DNA of 64,000 nt from Plasmopara viticola (GCA_001695595.3 MBPM02000103.1:62001-126000), one strand, 5' to 3'. Positions 32,690 through 45,053 are shown, counted from the stretch's first letter. Made by a program: numbers and translations. Notes: generated by a model from the letters alone, not told the origin.

Positions 32690-32860
32690 CCCTTTGCCGG
32701 TCCGAGCTCTAACATGTTAGTGGCACTCTCCAGCGCGATGTCCACGTCATTATTTTTCATTTTTGTCTTTGCCGCAATTTCGACAAAAAGACGGGCGTAG
32801 GTAGGATCGTTTTTGAGCGCTCGACATAAACACTTGACACTTTAATATTTTTAAGATCCT
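32690..32860 (-). pseudogene. coding-like remnant of unknown gene
   Basis: The minus strand reads about 50 codons without stop, including ALKNDPTYARLFVEIAAK and VDIALESATNMLEL, then a stop. This is amphipathic-helix sequence of the kind seen in helical oomycete effector C-termini, but no family could be named. Upstream the frame closes quickly, so it is a fragment. Confidence 0.3.
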
Positions 32861-33589
32861 TTCCGAGGTACGTTCGATAGATAGTCTTGTCCCATGCATG
32901 TGTAGCTTACGTTTCGTCATGAAGAGCATTATTTAGCCGGCACTCGTGATACTGAGCGCTTTGATTGTCAAAGAGCCTTTTCGTGTCGACACGATCTTCC
33001 AGTTCTTTGTTTTAAAACTCTTTGTCAGCATTAGAATGCCTCATCTTGTATTAGTAGACAATAGAGACCAAAAACTGACTCAAATTGAGTCCTGTTTGCC
33101 ACGTAAGAATGCGACTCGAAGACTTAAGTGCCGTCCGTTCACTTCAATCTTTAAGCCACTAGTCGTACTGTGTAGTGCATCATGCGACCATGGCGTCACG
33201 AGTTTTGGCAAATACCCACCAATTCTTGATGGTACGCTTTGCTCATTCACGTGGCGTTAGTGTACAGGTGGCGCTCCGCACATGTAGAAGAATGGCTGCG
33301 CGCCATCGCAAAGCTTCACTAATAATTATTACCCGAACGTATTTGCCGATGTGTCCACAGCTGATATTTGCAGCGTATGCAAAGGCAGCTTCAGCAGCAA
33401 GACCTACCTCACTTATTCTGGCACGCTTCGAGGCAAGTAGTCTTCACTGCCCCCTGTCTTTTTATCAGCATCCGGCCCTTTAAGAAGAAACACTGACTCA
33501 AGAGCACGTCAGGGCTAATGTCGGAGGTTAAACTGCCATTGGATCAATCTCAGATACTGTCAGCAGCGCACGGTCCTGCCAGCTCTAGT

Positions 33590-33880
33590 AGACTGTCAAC
33601 GCCAACGAAATTTGCGCACCGTGCTACTTCCAGGTCGCAGTATGTACATCGTACCGACCTTTTTGCAAGCAATCGCACTAGTGCCGTCCCAAATGACACA
33701 TGAGGAGCGCTGAGGTCTCGCAATGATCCCGTGCTCCGCCAATATTCTCATTGCTTGTCGAGACCAGGGATGTGGAGAAGACGCATCATCTTGATACGCT
33801 CCCGATCCATACTAAACAGTCAAGTAGCTCCTCGACCGGCCACAGTCAGTTTCTTGCCATCTATGATATACCTTGGAGTC
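33590..33880 (-). pseudogene. decayed copia fragment (protease/gag-pre-integrase region)
   Basis: The minus strand reads DGKKLTVAGRGA, then LLHIPGLDKQ and, after a frame change, ILAEHGIIARPQRSSCVIWDG and GTMYILRP. This succession matches the stretch between protease and integrase of copia polyproteins (ADGxxLxVxGxG ... VLxIPxL ... SxxxLxxxGxxVxFxxxxC). Stops and frameshifts interrupt it. It belongs to a different copia lineage from the element at the left edge. Confidence 0.6.
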
Positions 33881-35549
33881 AGCGCTCAGTGTCTGATGAA
33901 GAGAGAACCGGAGCGGTGCGGAACATGTGAGCGGTCGCGCCACGATCGATTGACCACTCGTCGACATACTGCAGAAACAGTAATGTCGCTATTACTGGCG
34001 CTCCCATCAGAACGGATACTGCTTCATGTGGCTGGGCTACCATGACTTAAAAAATTAGCCTAAAAAACTACCAGCACTCCTCTCTAGATCATTTCACTCG
34101 CGAGTGTATCTCCTGCTGTCCTTGAACCGCTCAGCGCTTACCCTAAATCACGTTTTGCTTCTACTTCGAGCACTCATTCTCTCGTTGTCTTTGACCTTAA
34201 GTCCGAATAAAAGTCTCCACAATGGACGGAATGAGCTCTTACTCATCAAGCAGTCGCCTGAGTAAAACCACTAGCGATTGCACTTTCTCCATCAGCTTTT
34301 ACAGTGTCTGAGGATCGACAATCAGCTCATCAAGTGCATCCAAGTGCTTGGCCAAGGTTAAAGGGTCTCCGATCTGAACCCAATCATTGCAGCACGATTG
34401 AGTAGCGTGGAAAAAGTCTCAAAGCGCTTCTCGTGCCTCCACGGCACGAGTAGCCGACGAGATGTTGATCTAGTATTGGAGCTCCAAAAATGTAAAGCGA
34501 TGACAACCAGAGCCATTCAATCAATCACAGGCCGTGTAGTAGCGATCACACTTTCAAGCTAACTTTTGTCCTCCGTGATATTATATCTAGCAAACCGAAT
34601 ATTTGCTGACCAATGTCACTTTTGATTCGCATACGAGGAATCAATCTTAAAGTGCAACGATATTGCTCGGTTTAGCATCACACATTCTGGCTCACATCGA
34701 GCCGCTCCATGACTGGCTGGTCACATCTTAAGTGGGGTTGGAGATTTTTGCACATGCAATTAAGAGTAAATGCGTAAAAAGACATGAAAACAATTCAAGA
34801 GATTTTCAATGTACTCGCTTCGGCATTTGCCTCACAACACAAGCGGTAGAACTGACAAGTTAAGAGCTACAAGTTTTACTTTACCTAATACGATTCGGTG
34901 AGAAGCTTATATGGAAACGTCCCAGGGATATGACAGTGTAAAAGCAGTTTCCACTATGAGTACAATACGCGCATGACCTTGGCTAGAATAAAGGCTTTTT
35001 GTGCATGTGCAGGCAAATTTTGAATAGTACGAAGTGTTGCTGTCCAATACGCCGTAATACTTATATCTTAAAGATGTATGCAGCTCAAGTCCCATAAGTA
35101 CTGCATTCGTCGATAGCACATCATTGACTTGAGTGGTCATAACGCATCGACGTTACGTTATCACCTTAAGAACATTTCCTTGTTGATGCCTAAATTAAGC
35201 GAAATGTATGCCGGTGATAAGCAACAAAGCTTTGAAAGCATTCCTATCATGCTATTAATGATATCGACACTCAAAGTGTGGATCTTGCAGTCAAAAGTCC
35301 CTTAAATCCATTGTGAGGGTCTACACTGCAAGATGCAAATTGTTGTTTAGCTAAATTTTACAATATCTGAAAAGAATTAACAACGTCTAGATATAATAAG
35401 CACAAAAGTATGCCACAAAAGAAGGAAATTGCCACTGCGTCCATAAAAATGTCGTCAAACTTTCTATCGAAACCTTTGTGAGTCTTCAACCTCTATGAAC
35501 TAGTTAGCAACACTAAACATCATCTTCATCTACTCTTTCGTGTTGTTTT

Positions 35550-37404
35550 CTATTCTGCACTCGGATGCACAAACGTAGACTGTTTTTTCCGCTGTTCAAA
35601 AATTTCTTGAATCTTCTCAAGCTCCAACCCCTTTGTCTCTGGCAATTCTTTCCAAAGATAAACACACCCAAACAAAGCGATTGACGCATATAACCACAAT
35701 GCACCATGCACGGACAGTGCGTCCACGATTGGCAAATAAGTTAAAGACACGAGCGATTTTGTAACCCAGTAGACGGACGTCGTCACGCTCACGGCAAAAC
35801 TTCGGACGCGGAGTGGGAAAATCTCGGCGTTAATAATCCAGGGCATGCCCCCCATTCCACACGCAAAGAATGCCAAGCAGATCAAAAATGCGGAAAAGAG
35901 GATATACTCAGGGACTCGACTATCCGTCGGACAGGAGTTGTACGACCAATTATCATTGGCGCACGAGCCTTGTACGGTCGAGACACTATTGCCAGGCATG
36001 CACAGATTGATGTTTGTGGGGTCAGTTGATGCAAAAATCGGGTTGATCGATCCTTCTGAGCAAAAGCCGCACGCGGAATTGGCCACGCAATGAAAGCACG
36101 TCGAATAGCCGGAACACTCACCAACTCCAATCACTTGTGTCGATTGTCTCTCTGCTACAAAGAAACTTCCTCCAAGGGCTACTAACGAGACAAAGACACC
36201 AAGTAAACTCCCCAGTGTTAAGAAGCGACGACCAGCACGGTCGACGAGGTAAAGACCAACAAATGTGAAGACAAAGTTGCTCAAAGAAGCGAGCGCAGAG
36301 GGTGAAATGGTGGTCAAAAAAGTGGGTATTCCTGCCATTTGAACAATTGAGGCACTATAGTACATGACGGTAGTAATCCCACAGAGCTGAGCGAGTGCGT
36401 GGATAAAACATCCAAGCACTAGAGCACGGATCACAGCCGGTGTCTTGAATTCATCCCACACACTACACTCCTCGTATCGATCGCGTTCGAATTCATCTTC
36501 GACGTATCGAAATTCCACCGACACGTCCATCGTCCCTCGCACTTTTATCAATGCATTCCAAGCTTCATCTTTCTGTCCTTTACTCATGAGATAGCGAGGA
36601 GTCTCGGGCAAGACAAGAAATCCAAGAAATTGCACAAATGCAGGAAGAACAGTCACGCCGAGCATGAAACGCCATCCTTGCGCAACGTCAGCCAGTAGAG
36701 CATCCGCCACACATGCAAAAACCTGTCCCCCAACAACAAACGCTTGATTGATCGACACGAGTTGTCCACGAATGTTTGGGGGGGCCACTTCAGCAATGTA
36801 CAATGGAACAGTCATGGACGCAAAGCCGATTGCAATGCCCACGACCAAGCGTCCAATAAGTAGCTCCCCAAAAGAATGAGCACTTGCCATGAAAATTGCT
36901 CCAACAATAAACATTGTCGAGGAGAGTAAAATGACTCGACGTCGACCAAAGATTTCATTTCCACAACTACTCAAAACTGCACCGAGAATGGCACTCCCAA
37001 TTGCAGCAGACACGACGCTCTCGGCTTGAAAATCCGAGAGGTTGAAAACTTCAGGACTTTTGAGCAAAAGTAATGCCCCGGAAATAACCCCCTTATTAAC
37101 AAAGGTGACGGTCAGGTAAACCTTCAAAAGTACGTGGTTTTTAAGCCTTGCGTACCGTGTCGTAGCCGAAAAGGAAGCCACTGAGAGACGAGCAGAGCGT
37201 GAGTAGATACAAGAATAGCGGATCGCCGTCGTTTGGCAACACAGTATCGGCTTTTGGTAAAAGAGACAGCGATTCTCTCGAGTCCTCAGAGTGAGATCGT
37301 TGTGTAGAGCAATGCAACCTTGTTGCCATGCTATCGTCGAAAAGTCGGCAAGTTTGGCCAGGTCGTTTTGGAGACTGCTGGAGCGGCAAGTTTGGCCTTT
37401 TCAT
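35550..37404 (-). CDS. HMIT/SLC2A13-type proton-coupled inositol/sugar transporter (copy 1)
   Basis: Exon 1 is 37404-37156 or, more likely from the paralogue, starts at the internal ATG at 37329. Exon 2 is 37091-35550. The 64-nt intron interrupts FLFGYDT/GVISG at exactly the position used in the paralogue. Length is 571 residues from the internal Met. Twelve-helix MFS sugar-porter motifs are present: FGYDTGVISG, GRR after helix 2, IGRLVVGIAIGF, PLYIAEVAPPNIRGQL, QLCGITTVMYY, DRAGRR, GMGGMPWIINAEIFP and ELPETKG. The loop before helix 10 carries a cysteine-rich PSI-like insert (GECSGYSTCFHC, CGFCSEGS), the hallmark of SLC2A13-type H+/myo-inositol symporters. Substrate is inferred, since no residue here proves inositol over hexose. 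The protein should sit in the plasma membrane. Confidence 0.88.
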
Positions 37405-38344
37405 TAAAAAGACTGCTGTGTCGTTTACGAAACGACAGTGTCACATACAGAGATTGGCTCTAAGGAGGTTACTTTAAAACTGCAAACAGTGAATCAACTT
37501 TTTAAAAGATCGGACATAGGCATCAAGACTAGGGCAACGGAGTCTAATGCCGCCATGAAAACGCCTATCATAACTTAAAATTGTCACAGGCAATATTGCA
37601 ACGACATGCAAAACCGCCATCTTCTGTGACGAGGTGCGAGCAAGATAGCATTGACGTCGTCTTCTGAGCAGTCGTCCATGTCCCTCCTTCTCCTTCCACC
37701 GTATTTTTCCTACGCCACTACCACCACCAATCCCCCTTTAGCGTTCGATCCGTTTCTGTACATGTAGATGCTTTGTGCCTCTTTCTTGTCGGCTATAACA
37801 CAATTATTCTCTATGACCTTTGAACACCCACTTGTCTGTATTGTATGGCTTCAATCGACTGTACTCTCAGGCTCCGAAAGGACTTGTTTCAAGCAATTCC
37901 ATAGTGTCAATTGCTGCTGTAGGTGGCGCTGCACTCAGCGGCGTTTGAAACGACCAAAATAGTGAACGCTGAATGTATTGTATTACGTTATCGCGTTGCC
38001 AAGTTATGCACGTGCTAGGCTCTATGGCTAGTCCACGGCATAGAGTGGTGTCCGCATACGTCGAGTCTCGTTCGGCGGGCAGTGCAGCCAGCACCGAGGC
38101 CGTGAGGGTCTTCCATTATGTTGCGTAGTTCTGACTTGGTAAGAGCCCAGGAGGCGCCCTGGTGCTGGAGACCGTCGCGTCGAGGGTGAGACTCGTTAGA
38201 GACCTGCAGATGCCCGAGAGCACCTGCCCGAAGCGCGCGAGCATTTAGCCCCCGCGCTTGGAAGGAGGGCGTCACCCCAACCTTTTCCGAAAAGAACGCT
38301 GAATGATTTTGGAAAATTAACAATAGGGAAAATGAGTAACTTTT
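37405..38344. other. intergenic region with short GC-rich block
   Basis: From 37405 to about 38030 no gene is seen. The segment 38030-38265 is much more GC-rich than its surroundings and has an open minus-strand frame (38015-38323). It looks like an inserted fragment of unknown origin. Confidence 0.35.
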
Positions 38345-38800
38345 TTGCAGGTCGGCTAATCGATGGCTTCATTGTCGGCATGACAGCTCCGCTGTATATT
38401 GCAGGGGCACCACCCTTATAAAGATCCTTTGCACAAAATATCGCAATGATAACGAATGGTTAGTTCTTCGCCAGTATTTTTTGGTAGCTTCATTTGCAGG
38501 TACAACGGTGAAGGACGATACATACTCGGGTCTGCGGCCGTTTCAGTAACTGTTAAGTATTTGGGGTCCCTAATGCTGCCAAATTGTTCACGATGTGGAA
38601 GAAGCACGAGCAGCACTGATGCGATTATAGGAGAGCTTGGAATTCATGTGAAAAAGAAGCCCATTTCGCCGAAAGAGGCCAAAATTTGGGTCGCTACCTC
38701 TGTCACTTAGATGTTTTTTGCAGTGTCTGCAACAAATTTGTGGTATCAATGCATTCATCCATTTTAGTCCAACAGTATTGTTTTAGAGATCTAACTACAA
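38345..38800 (+). pseudogene. decayed MFS sugar transporter fragment
   Basis: The plus strand reads AGRLIDGFIVGMTAPLYIAG (38349-38408; compare GRLIVGIAIGFASMTVPLYIAEV in the neighbours), then GEGRYILGSAAV and LGSLMLPNCSR (38507-38600; compare GWRYMLGLAAIP...LLLPESPR). Near 38733 it reads CLQQICGINAFIHFSPTVLF, the helix-7 QQLCGIN motif. The pieces are collinear with a sugar porter but separated by stops and frameshifts, and helices 1-3 and the C-terminal half are missing or unrecognisable. It lies on the opposite strand to the two intact transporters and is clearly diverged from both. Confidence 0.7.
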
Positions 38801-39122
38801 TTATGTGGCCATGTCGTCTTTGATGGGAGCTTTTGAACAGGGATTGTTATGGGCCCGATAAAATAAATTGCGTAGGAAGTTCAACACGTAGCAATTACAT
38901 TTCATCCAAACGACTTGAGCTTAGGTTCTGTCTGGGTGTATGCCCTCATGACAATCGTGGGACAAGTTGGGCCATTTTCATTAAATTTTTATGTCCTCAT
39001 TTTGTGTAAGTGGAATAGAGTGTATGCCATGGACAACGAACGCAGACAGGTTTATCCGAAGTTTTACGCTAACTGCGATTTCAAAAATTGTTTAATGTTT
39101 GAGCAAACCGCCCAAGTTTTGC

Positions 39123-39991
39123 TTAGTTTTCAAGAAGGATTGTATCTTGGTTTACGAGAGACTTATGCGGATCAAGAAGCAATATTTCCGTAAGTTGTGC
39201 GTGTAAGCGTACCTTTGCTCTAGACTCAAGTGCCTTGCGTCGGTCGTGATACTCAATAATATCATCCTTGCAGGTCAGTGATTCACTAAAAAATCGCAAT
39301 TTAGCGCTAAATACGAGGCCAGCGCTTCGATTAGTGTCATGGCAATTAATGTTGCATGATTGATAAAAAACCATCGACCTTACGTGCGAACAAATTTGGA
39401 AAAATGTGCGGTACTTTGCAAAAAGACGCTTCAAACGTATCAAAAACACGTCGAAATTTAAAGCCGTTGTGAATGTAGAGTGCTCGTAGATCGCAAAGTT
39501 GGCATAATCTTCACGTCTTTACAAGTAGTAGGTCGTTGAAGTCGAATGAGTTTATAATTTAAGGCATCTCGAGTGTAAACACTAGCGTACTGCATTTTGT
39601 CCGTCCAAACAGCGTCCATGGAGTAAAGCTTGCTCATCTGCATTGTCTGCTCCATCTCTTCTGCGTGGCCAATGGCGGCAGCAATGAAAACACGCCACTT
39701 TTCATATGCAACAGCATGAGGAGCTTGAAAGGAATGACGAGTATCACCACATTGAAGTTTAAAGCGTAGACGTCGCAAATCACAAGATGTTGGAGAAAGC
39801 AGCCGCGTACTTGAGTCAAGCGCAATCTGCTCGATATGGACAAGGTGTTTTTCTGACAAAGAAAAACGACGTTGCGTTCGATGCACGGAAAGGATATGCA
39901 CATCGTAGCGCCTTGTCCAGTCCTGTTGGACGCTCAGTCGGAGCTTCACGCGTCGCCTAGTAGAATTGAGACAATAATAAAGTGAGAACAT
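39123..39991 (-). pseudogene. possible PH-domain-like gene fragment
   Basis: A 177-codon frame (39991-39458) includes RRFSLSEKHLVHIEQIAL and, about 45 residues on, HSFQAPHAVAYEKWRVFIAAAIG, a spacing and ending (Fxa...W...I.aA) like a PH domain. In another frame, 39449-39123 continues with LIRLKRLFAKYRTFF and CKDDIIEYHDRRKALESRAK, which recalls helical BAR/sorting-nexin sequence. The two parts are not joined by a convincing splice pair, so this is either a gene with introns I could not resolve or a frameshifted relic. No promoter or start context stands out. Confidence 0.35.
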
Positions 39992-40602
39992 CGAGAACGC
40001 AAGTGGCTATCAAGCTGCGTACCAAACGAGGGAAAAACTCTGCATCTTAAAGTTAGTGCTGTGAGGGAGTTCCATCCTATTGCAAAGATAACGTCTAATT
40101 CTTGTCGATAATGTTCAAAGTTTCGCTTTAATCTCGACCTTCCTCCAACGCGGTGAAAAGTGAAATGAAAGCATTGCGGGTTTGTAAGGCTAGAAGTTGA
40201 AGTTGTTGGTTGCCTTGACTTTAATCATGTGGAGAGTGTCAAAGAAGGGGTGACGTCGCATACACATGGCCACAATCTATTTGATTGCGCTTTTACAACG
40301 ATGCCATCCCATCGTGTAACTGGAGGAATGTAGAAAAGGCTCAACATGTCATACTGAGTTTATTGCTGTGCTAGTGGCAGCGTATCATATGATGCATACT
40401 TGTGTTGCCTATGTGACTAAACTCCGACATAATGTTTACGGGCTTGGCTTTCCTAACGAAAAAGCAAAAAGTACGAGCATAGTTTGCGCCTCGAAAATTA
40501 CGATTCCTTTTAAAAATTAACTAAATAGATAATAAGTCCATCTTACATTCGCCAATGTCGTATATATTACCCTTTACATGTGAAAAATTAAACCGACATT
40601 TA
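39992..40602. other. intergenic, nothing recognised
   Basis: AT-rich 611-bp spacer at the 3' side of the second transporter; no frame, repeat or RNA seen. Confidence 0.5.
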
Positions 40603-42290
40603 CTAACGCTCGAAAATGCGCTGGATTTCTTCAAGCCTCATTCCTTTCGTTTCTGGTAACTCTTTCCATAGAACGACAAGCCCAACGAGTGCAAATAATG
40701 CGTACAACCAGAAGGCACCATACGGCTCTAACGTGTCCACAATTGTGAGGAACGTGAATGATACAAGCAGATTGAACAGCCAATTTACTGATGTAGCAAT
40801 GCTCAGAGCAAAATTGCGTACATGAAGTGGGTAAATTTCAGCATTGATGGTCCAGGGCATGCAGCCCATACCACTTGCAAAGCACGCCAAATAGAGAAAC
40901 AGCGTCACCAGCACGATCCACCCAGCTGGGCGAGTATCAGCTGGACATGACTTAAAGGCCCAATTTGTTTGAGGACAGGACCCTTGAAGTATTTCAGCTG
41001 GTGTTCCGGGAAGACAAAGATTCATTGTCAATGCTGATGATTCAGATGTCTGTCCTTCCGAACAAAACCCACAATTTGCGCTTGTGATGCAGTCTAAACA
41101 GGTTGCATATTGAGAGCACTCGCCAAGTCCAACAGCTTTGACCGATTGCAACTCTGCGGCATAGAAGCTCGCACCAAGTGCTGTGAGTGACAATATTATT
41201 CCAATCAAACTTCCAAGCGTAAGCATCCGTCGGCCTTTGCGATCAACAAGATAAATTCCCACAAAAGTAAAGATAAAGTTACTAAAAGACACAAGCGCCG
41301 ATAAATAAATGGCTGTTGCTGGCTTTGTAAAGCCTGCCAATTGAATAATAGTTGCTCCATAGTACATGACTGTGTTGATTCCGCAGAGTTGCTGAAGAGC
41401 CTGCAGAAAGCAACCAAGTCCAAGTGCCCGAAGCACTGCGCGCGAGCAAAGAGCATCCCAGATATTCACTGTCTGTTCTTTAGCATGCAAGATTTCAGCC
41501 TCAATATGATCAACTTCAGTTTGAACATCGTCAGTTCCTCGAATTTGTCGCAATACTCGCCACGCTTCCTCCTGTCTTCCTTTACTAATCAAATATCGCG
41601 GACTTTCCGGCAGCAATAAAAATCCAAGAAATTGCAATATTGCGGGAATTGCTGCCAATCCGAGCATATATCTCCATCCGTCATTTACATTTGCAAACAA
41701 AGCATCTAAAACCCCTGCGAAGAACTGACCTCCTGTCACAAATGTCGTGTTGAGGGACACTAATTGACCGCGGATATTTGGCGGTGACACCTCTGCGATG
41801 TAAAGAGGCACCGTCATGGATGCGAACCCAATGGCTATCCCCACAATGAGCCTTCCAATGAGCAACTCAACAAACGTTCTCGCTACAGCCATGAGACAGG
41901 AGCCAATTGCAAACATGGCGGATGACAACAAGATGATAGGACACCTACCGAGCATATGATTACCACAGCTACTTAAAGCAGCTCCAAAGATGGCTCCAAC
42001 AATTGCAGCAGACACAATACTTTCACTTTGTACATCTGTCAAGTTGAAACTGGTTGGGTCTTTAAGAAGAACTAAAACGCCAGAGATCACACCCTGATAC
42101 AATCAACATTAGCGAAGATTCGGTACATCAATAGGAGCAAGCTATTCGAACGAGGACTTACCGTGTCATAGCCAAATAGAAACCCTCCAATGGTGGAGCA
42201 GAGTGTGAGGAGATACAGCACCCTAGGATTTTGTGGGGCTTTAATCAAGAGCGGCGTAGTCTCCTGACAACTTTCTCTAGCATTGTGCAT
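40603..42290 (-). CDS. HMIT/SLC2A13-type proton-coupled inositol/sugar transporter (copy 2)
   Basis: Exons 42290-42162 and 42093-40603 give 539 residues; the 68-nt intron splits FGYDT/GVISG as in copy 1. The start MHNARESCQETTPLL was chosen because it gives a short cytosolic tail; an in-frame Met lies 10 codons upstream. Motifs are FGYDTGVISG, IGRLIVGIAIGFASMTVPLYI (helix 4 region), PESPRYLISKG, QLCGINTVMYYG, DRKGRRM, GMGCMPWTINAEIYP and ELPETKG. The extracellular cysteine-rich PSI-like insert GECSQYATCLDC...CGFCSEG is also present. It is close to copy 1 in sequence and identical in gene structure, so the pair arose by tandem duplication. Confidence 0.9.
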
Positions 42291-42404
42291 GATTAGGTTC
42301 AATCTATATGTGTGGTGCACACTATACTAAGTAAACCATGACATTTGCGACGGTAAGATATCGCTTTCACTATGTAGATTGTGTATTTTTCAAAAAAACC
42401 GAAA

Positions 42405-44949
42405 ATGTCCGCGCCGGCACCCGCGGGTCTCGCTATGGCTGCGCCGACTGGGCCCACGATTACGCCCAACAAGAACTCGCCACATCTTCACTCAGTGGCG
42501 AGTAGCCTGCGCTCATGTTTAGATGGAATGCTTCCTGACAATCTACGTAACGACAGCACCGCCTTTCAGCAGCACTGTACGTCCTCCGTGGCTGCAATGA
42601 CTTGATTTGACTCTGCGCTCTTAATAGAAGACGCTTTATCGTATATAGTAGCGCAACAGAAGACGCGATTGCAGACCGAGAAGAATACGTGGCGCTTTGG
42701 CCTCAACTACCTCTTTGAGACGCTCAAGCAGCACAAGGATTGGTATGGACGGAACCAGCAGTTTGTTCAGTTGCGCAAGGACGTTAAGCGATTTGAATCG
42801 CACGTGGCTACTTTAAAGACAATTTTGGCTGAGAGTGTGAGTAAATTGGACTTGGAGGCCGGACTGCGAGGCGCAGAGCTTGAAGGGCGCGTGGGAGCCT
42901 ATAAAGTGATGTTTGAGGTCACGAAAATCGTGTCCAAGTTAAGTCGCCCACTTGTCAAGTTGCAGATTCTAAAACCGAATGAATCGTCGTTGTCCGTGTA
43001 TTGTGACACATTTGTGCTGGACATTGTGCTATCTGGAGGAGAGGTCGGGACTCTTACGTTCGGTCCTTTTAAATCTGACGACTGATTGGATAAAATGTTT
43101 TTTAAATAGGGAGCAGTGGAGTCGGCGTCCTTGACGACTGTAGAGAAAGGTACAAATCTTACAATAGTTTGCCATCTTTTTAATGTAATTGTTGTCTTTT
43201 TAATGTAATTGTTGTGAAAACGAACAGACCAAACGAGTCAATTTCCGGACCGAGACGAAGATCTATTGGCTTCACTTCAGTTACTAGCGAATGGAGACAG
43301 TGTAAACTTTACGGTAACAAAGAGCAAAGCATACGTACCCTGGATGAGTAAGTCTGATTACAAGGTCTTGTGTGCTCATGCTTTGTCATGTAGGAAAAGC
43401 TGAATCGACTGATTAATCGTGCGGAGCTTGCAGTGAAATTCCCATCACGTAATTTTGATCGAAATACGGATGAAAAGATTTGAGATACCTTTCCTAATGA
43501 CTCGTGGTTTGCTACTTGATAGTGAACTTTGAACAACTGGAGCTTGATATGTACGCAAAAGTGACGGATGCATGCAGTCAACAGGTGACAAGAGCAAGCA
43601 CAATTGTTTGGTTTGAGTGATCTCTGAGGACGTATTTGCTGTGATAGAAATACTGGACAGCCAAACGAGCAGTCGAAGGGGTGCGAATCGTGTTTAAAGA
43701 CCCCCTTGCTTGCATTCCCGTGCTGGAACCACCTCGAAAGCGTGTAAAAGTCGAGGAAATGCACACTCCTAGTGCTTCAAACGTTTCTTCTACCGCTGCA
43801 GATACAAATGCCATGGACACAATGAACAGATCGAGTGACGATTCGAATGATGGTACCAAAGCTCCTATGTCCACGCAAGCGGATATTCTCTCATCGTTGG
43901 CGACCGGGGAGTGGGCTGGAAGTATTAGCTTCATTGAATGGCGTGGTCAAGTTGCACTTCACGTTGTTGGCGAAGCTCCACTCGTGATGGTTGGGCAACA
44001 AGCTCGAAAATTAGCGCTTGTAGCTATGCAGAAGCACGAGGCGGCGCCGACAGCGGTCAAAGATGTGCACGAAGACGAAAAGCTATTCAATGAATTTGTG
44101 AGCTGGACGGCCCCGGACGGAAAGAAACCGATTTTGCCGCGACTGCATTTCGCACAAGATCACAGCATTTGCTCTGTGTTTCCGCCTCGATCGTCGCTAG
44201 CAATGCGTCAAGAATTTACGCTGACGACCAAAGAAATCTCGGGAGGTTTGACATTGCATTCGTTCCCCATTCCGGTACAGTCGAGAAGCATAGTGGGTTT
44301 TTCAGATTTAGGACTAATTGTCATCCTTTGGACAGCTGACAAGTGCGTCGATGGAGACGCTAACAAGCGTTTTGCAAGTGTGCGGGAGGAGTTTGTTCTT
44401 CCACGCGCTTTTGTTGTCTATTTTCTGCTCAAAAAGCAACACCTTTGGCCAGCGGATTCCTGCTGACAACGATGACGCTGTTTATGGTATGCGAGTGTTG
44501 CGTAGTTTGTAGTGTGGACGACACTGATGATGTGGGTCTTGTTTGAACTCGTAGCTCGGATCAAGGTTGATGTAGCAGCGCCAGAACGCATCACCATGAA
44601 CACTGGAGACCTTCTAGGGGCCAATCGACAAGTACTGATTGAAGTAAATACCACGCCGGACTGTTCTTTGGAACTAAGCGTCAAGTACCAGGCGGAAACA
44701 ACACCTTCGCTTTCTTTGGAAAACGCTTTGACCTTGCAGAAGCTGGCAAGTGAATGCCACTCGATCCCGCTTTTGACGTACTATGCTTTAAAACGTGCCG
44801 TGCAAGCGAAAAACGGTCCGTCTACTACTAATGTAGCTGGCGCAACCGGTGAAGATTGCAATGGTATTGCTGCTCTTGATGGCGATCTGTCAGTGTCTAT
44901 GAAGATGGAAGGAGAGGGCATGCTACTGGACGAGATTGATATGTTTTAA
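42405..44949 (+). CDS. MED1: Mediator subunit MED1-like protein, nine exons
   Basis: Exons: 42405-42576; 42649 (or 42631)-43043; 43110-43149; 43228-43301; 43394-43448; 43523-43584; 43648-about 44394; 44453-44486; 44555-44949. All joins keep frame except that the donor of exon 7 is uncertain (44379 or 44394). The N-terminal part is helical (LRKDVKRFESHVATLKTILAE). It is followed by YCDTFVLDIVLSGGEGAVESA, which matches the MED1 strand pair ITSDMFYVEVxLxPxGxVxDVKVAH, and then DEDLLASLQLLANGDSEKLN, like the MED1 helical repeat after it. A Ser/Thr-rich linker with PPRKRVKVEE (likely nuclear signal) precedes a mixed C-terminal domain. MED1 links activators to RNA polymerase II. Family assignment rests on order and short motifs, so moderate confidence. 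The gene converges on the coiled-coil gene with 104 bp between stops. Confidence 0.6.
43176..43215. repeat. 20-bp exact tandem duplication in MED1-like intron 3
   Basis: The unit CTTTTTAATGTAATTGTTGT occurs twice in succession, 43176-43195 and 43196-43215, just upstream of the exon 4 acceptor. It does not disturb the coding sequence. Confidence 0.9.
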
Positions 44950-45053
44950 GCGTTAGAACTTGTTTCAAGCCTTTAACGACCGTCAAGAATTGAATAAATG
45001 AGCTCGTGTAAGCACGTATCAAGGTAATGGTAATAGTATTTAAATAGTTGTTG

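Larger units (their letters stand above)
30069..35549. other. 5.5-kb AT-rich gene-poor tract
   Basis: Contains a 106-codon plus-strand frame at 30841-31161, a short minus-strand coding-like remnant near 32690-32850 and a decayed copia fragment near 33590-33880, listed separately. The remainder shows no recognisable genes or RNA. Confidence 0.6.
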
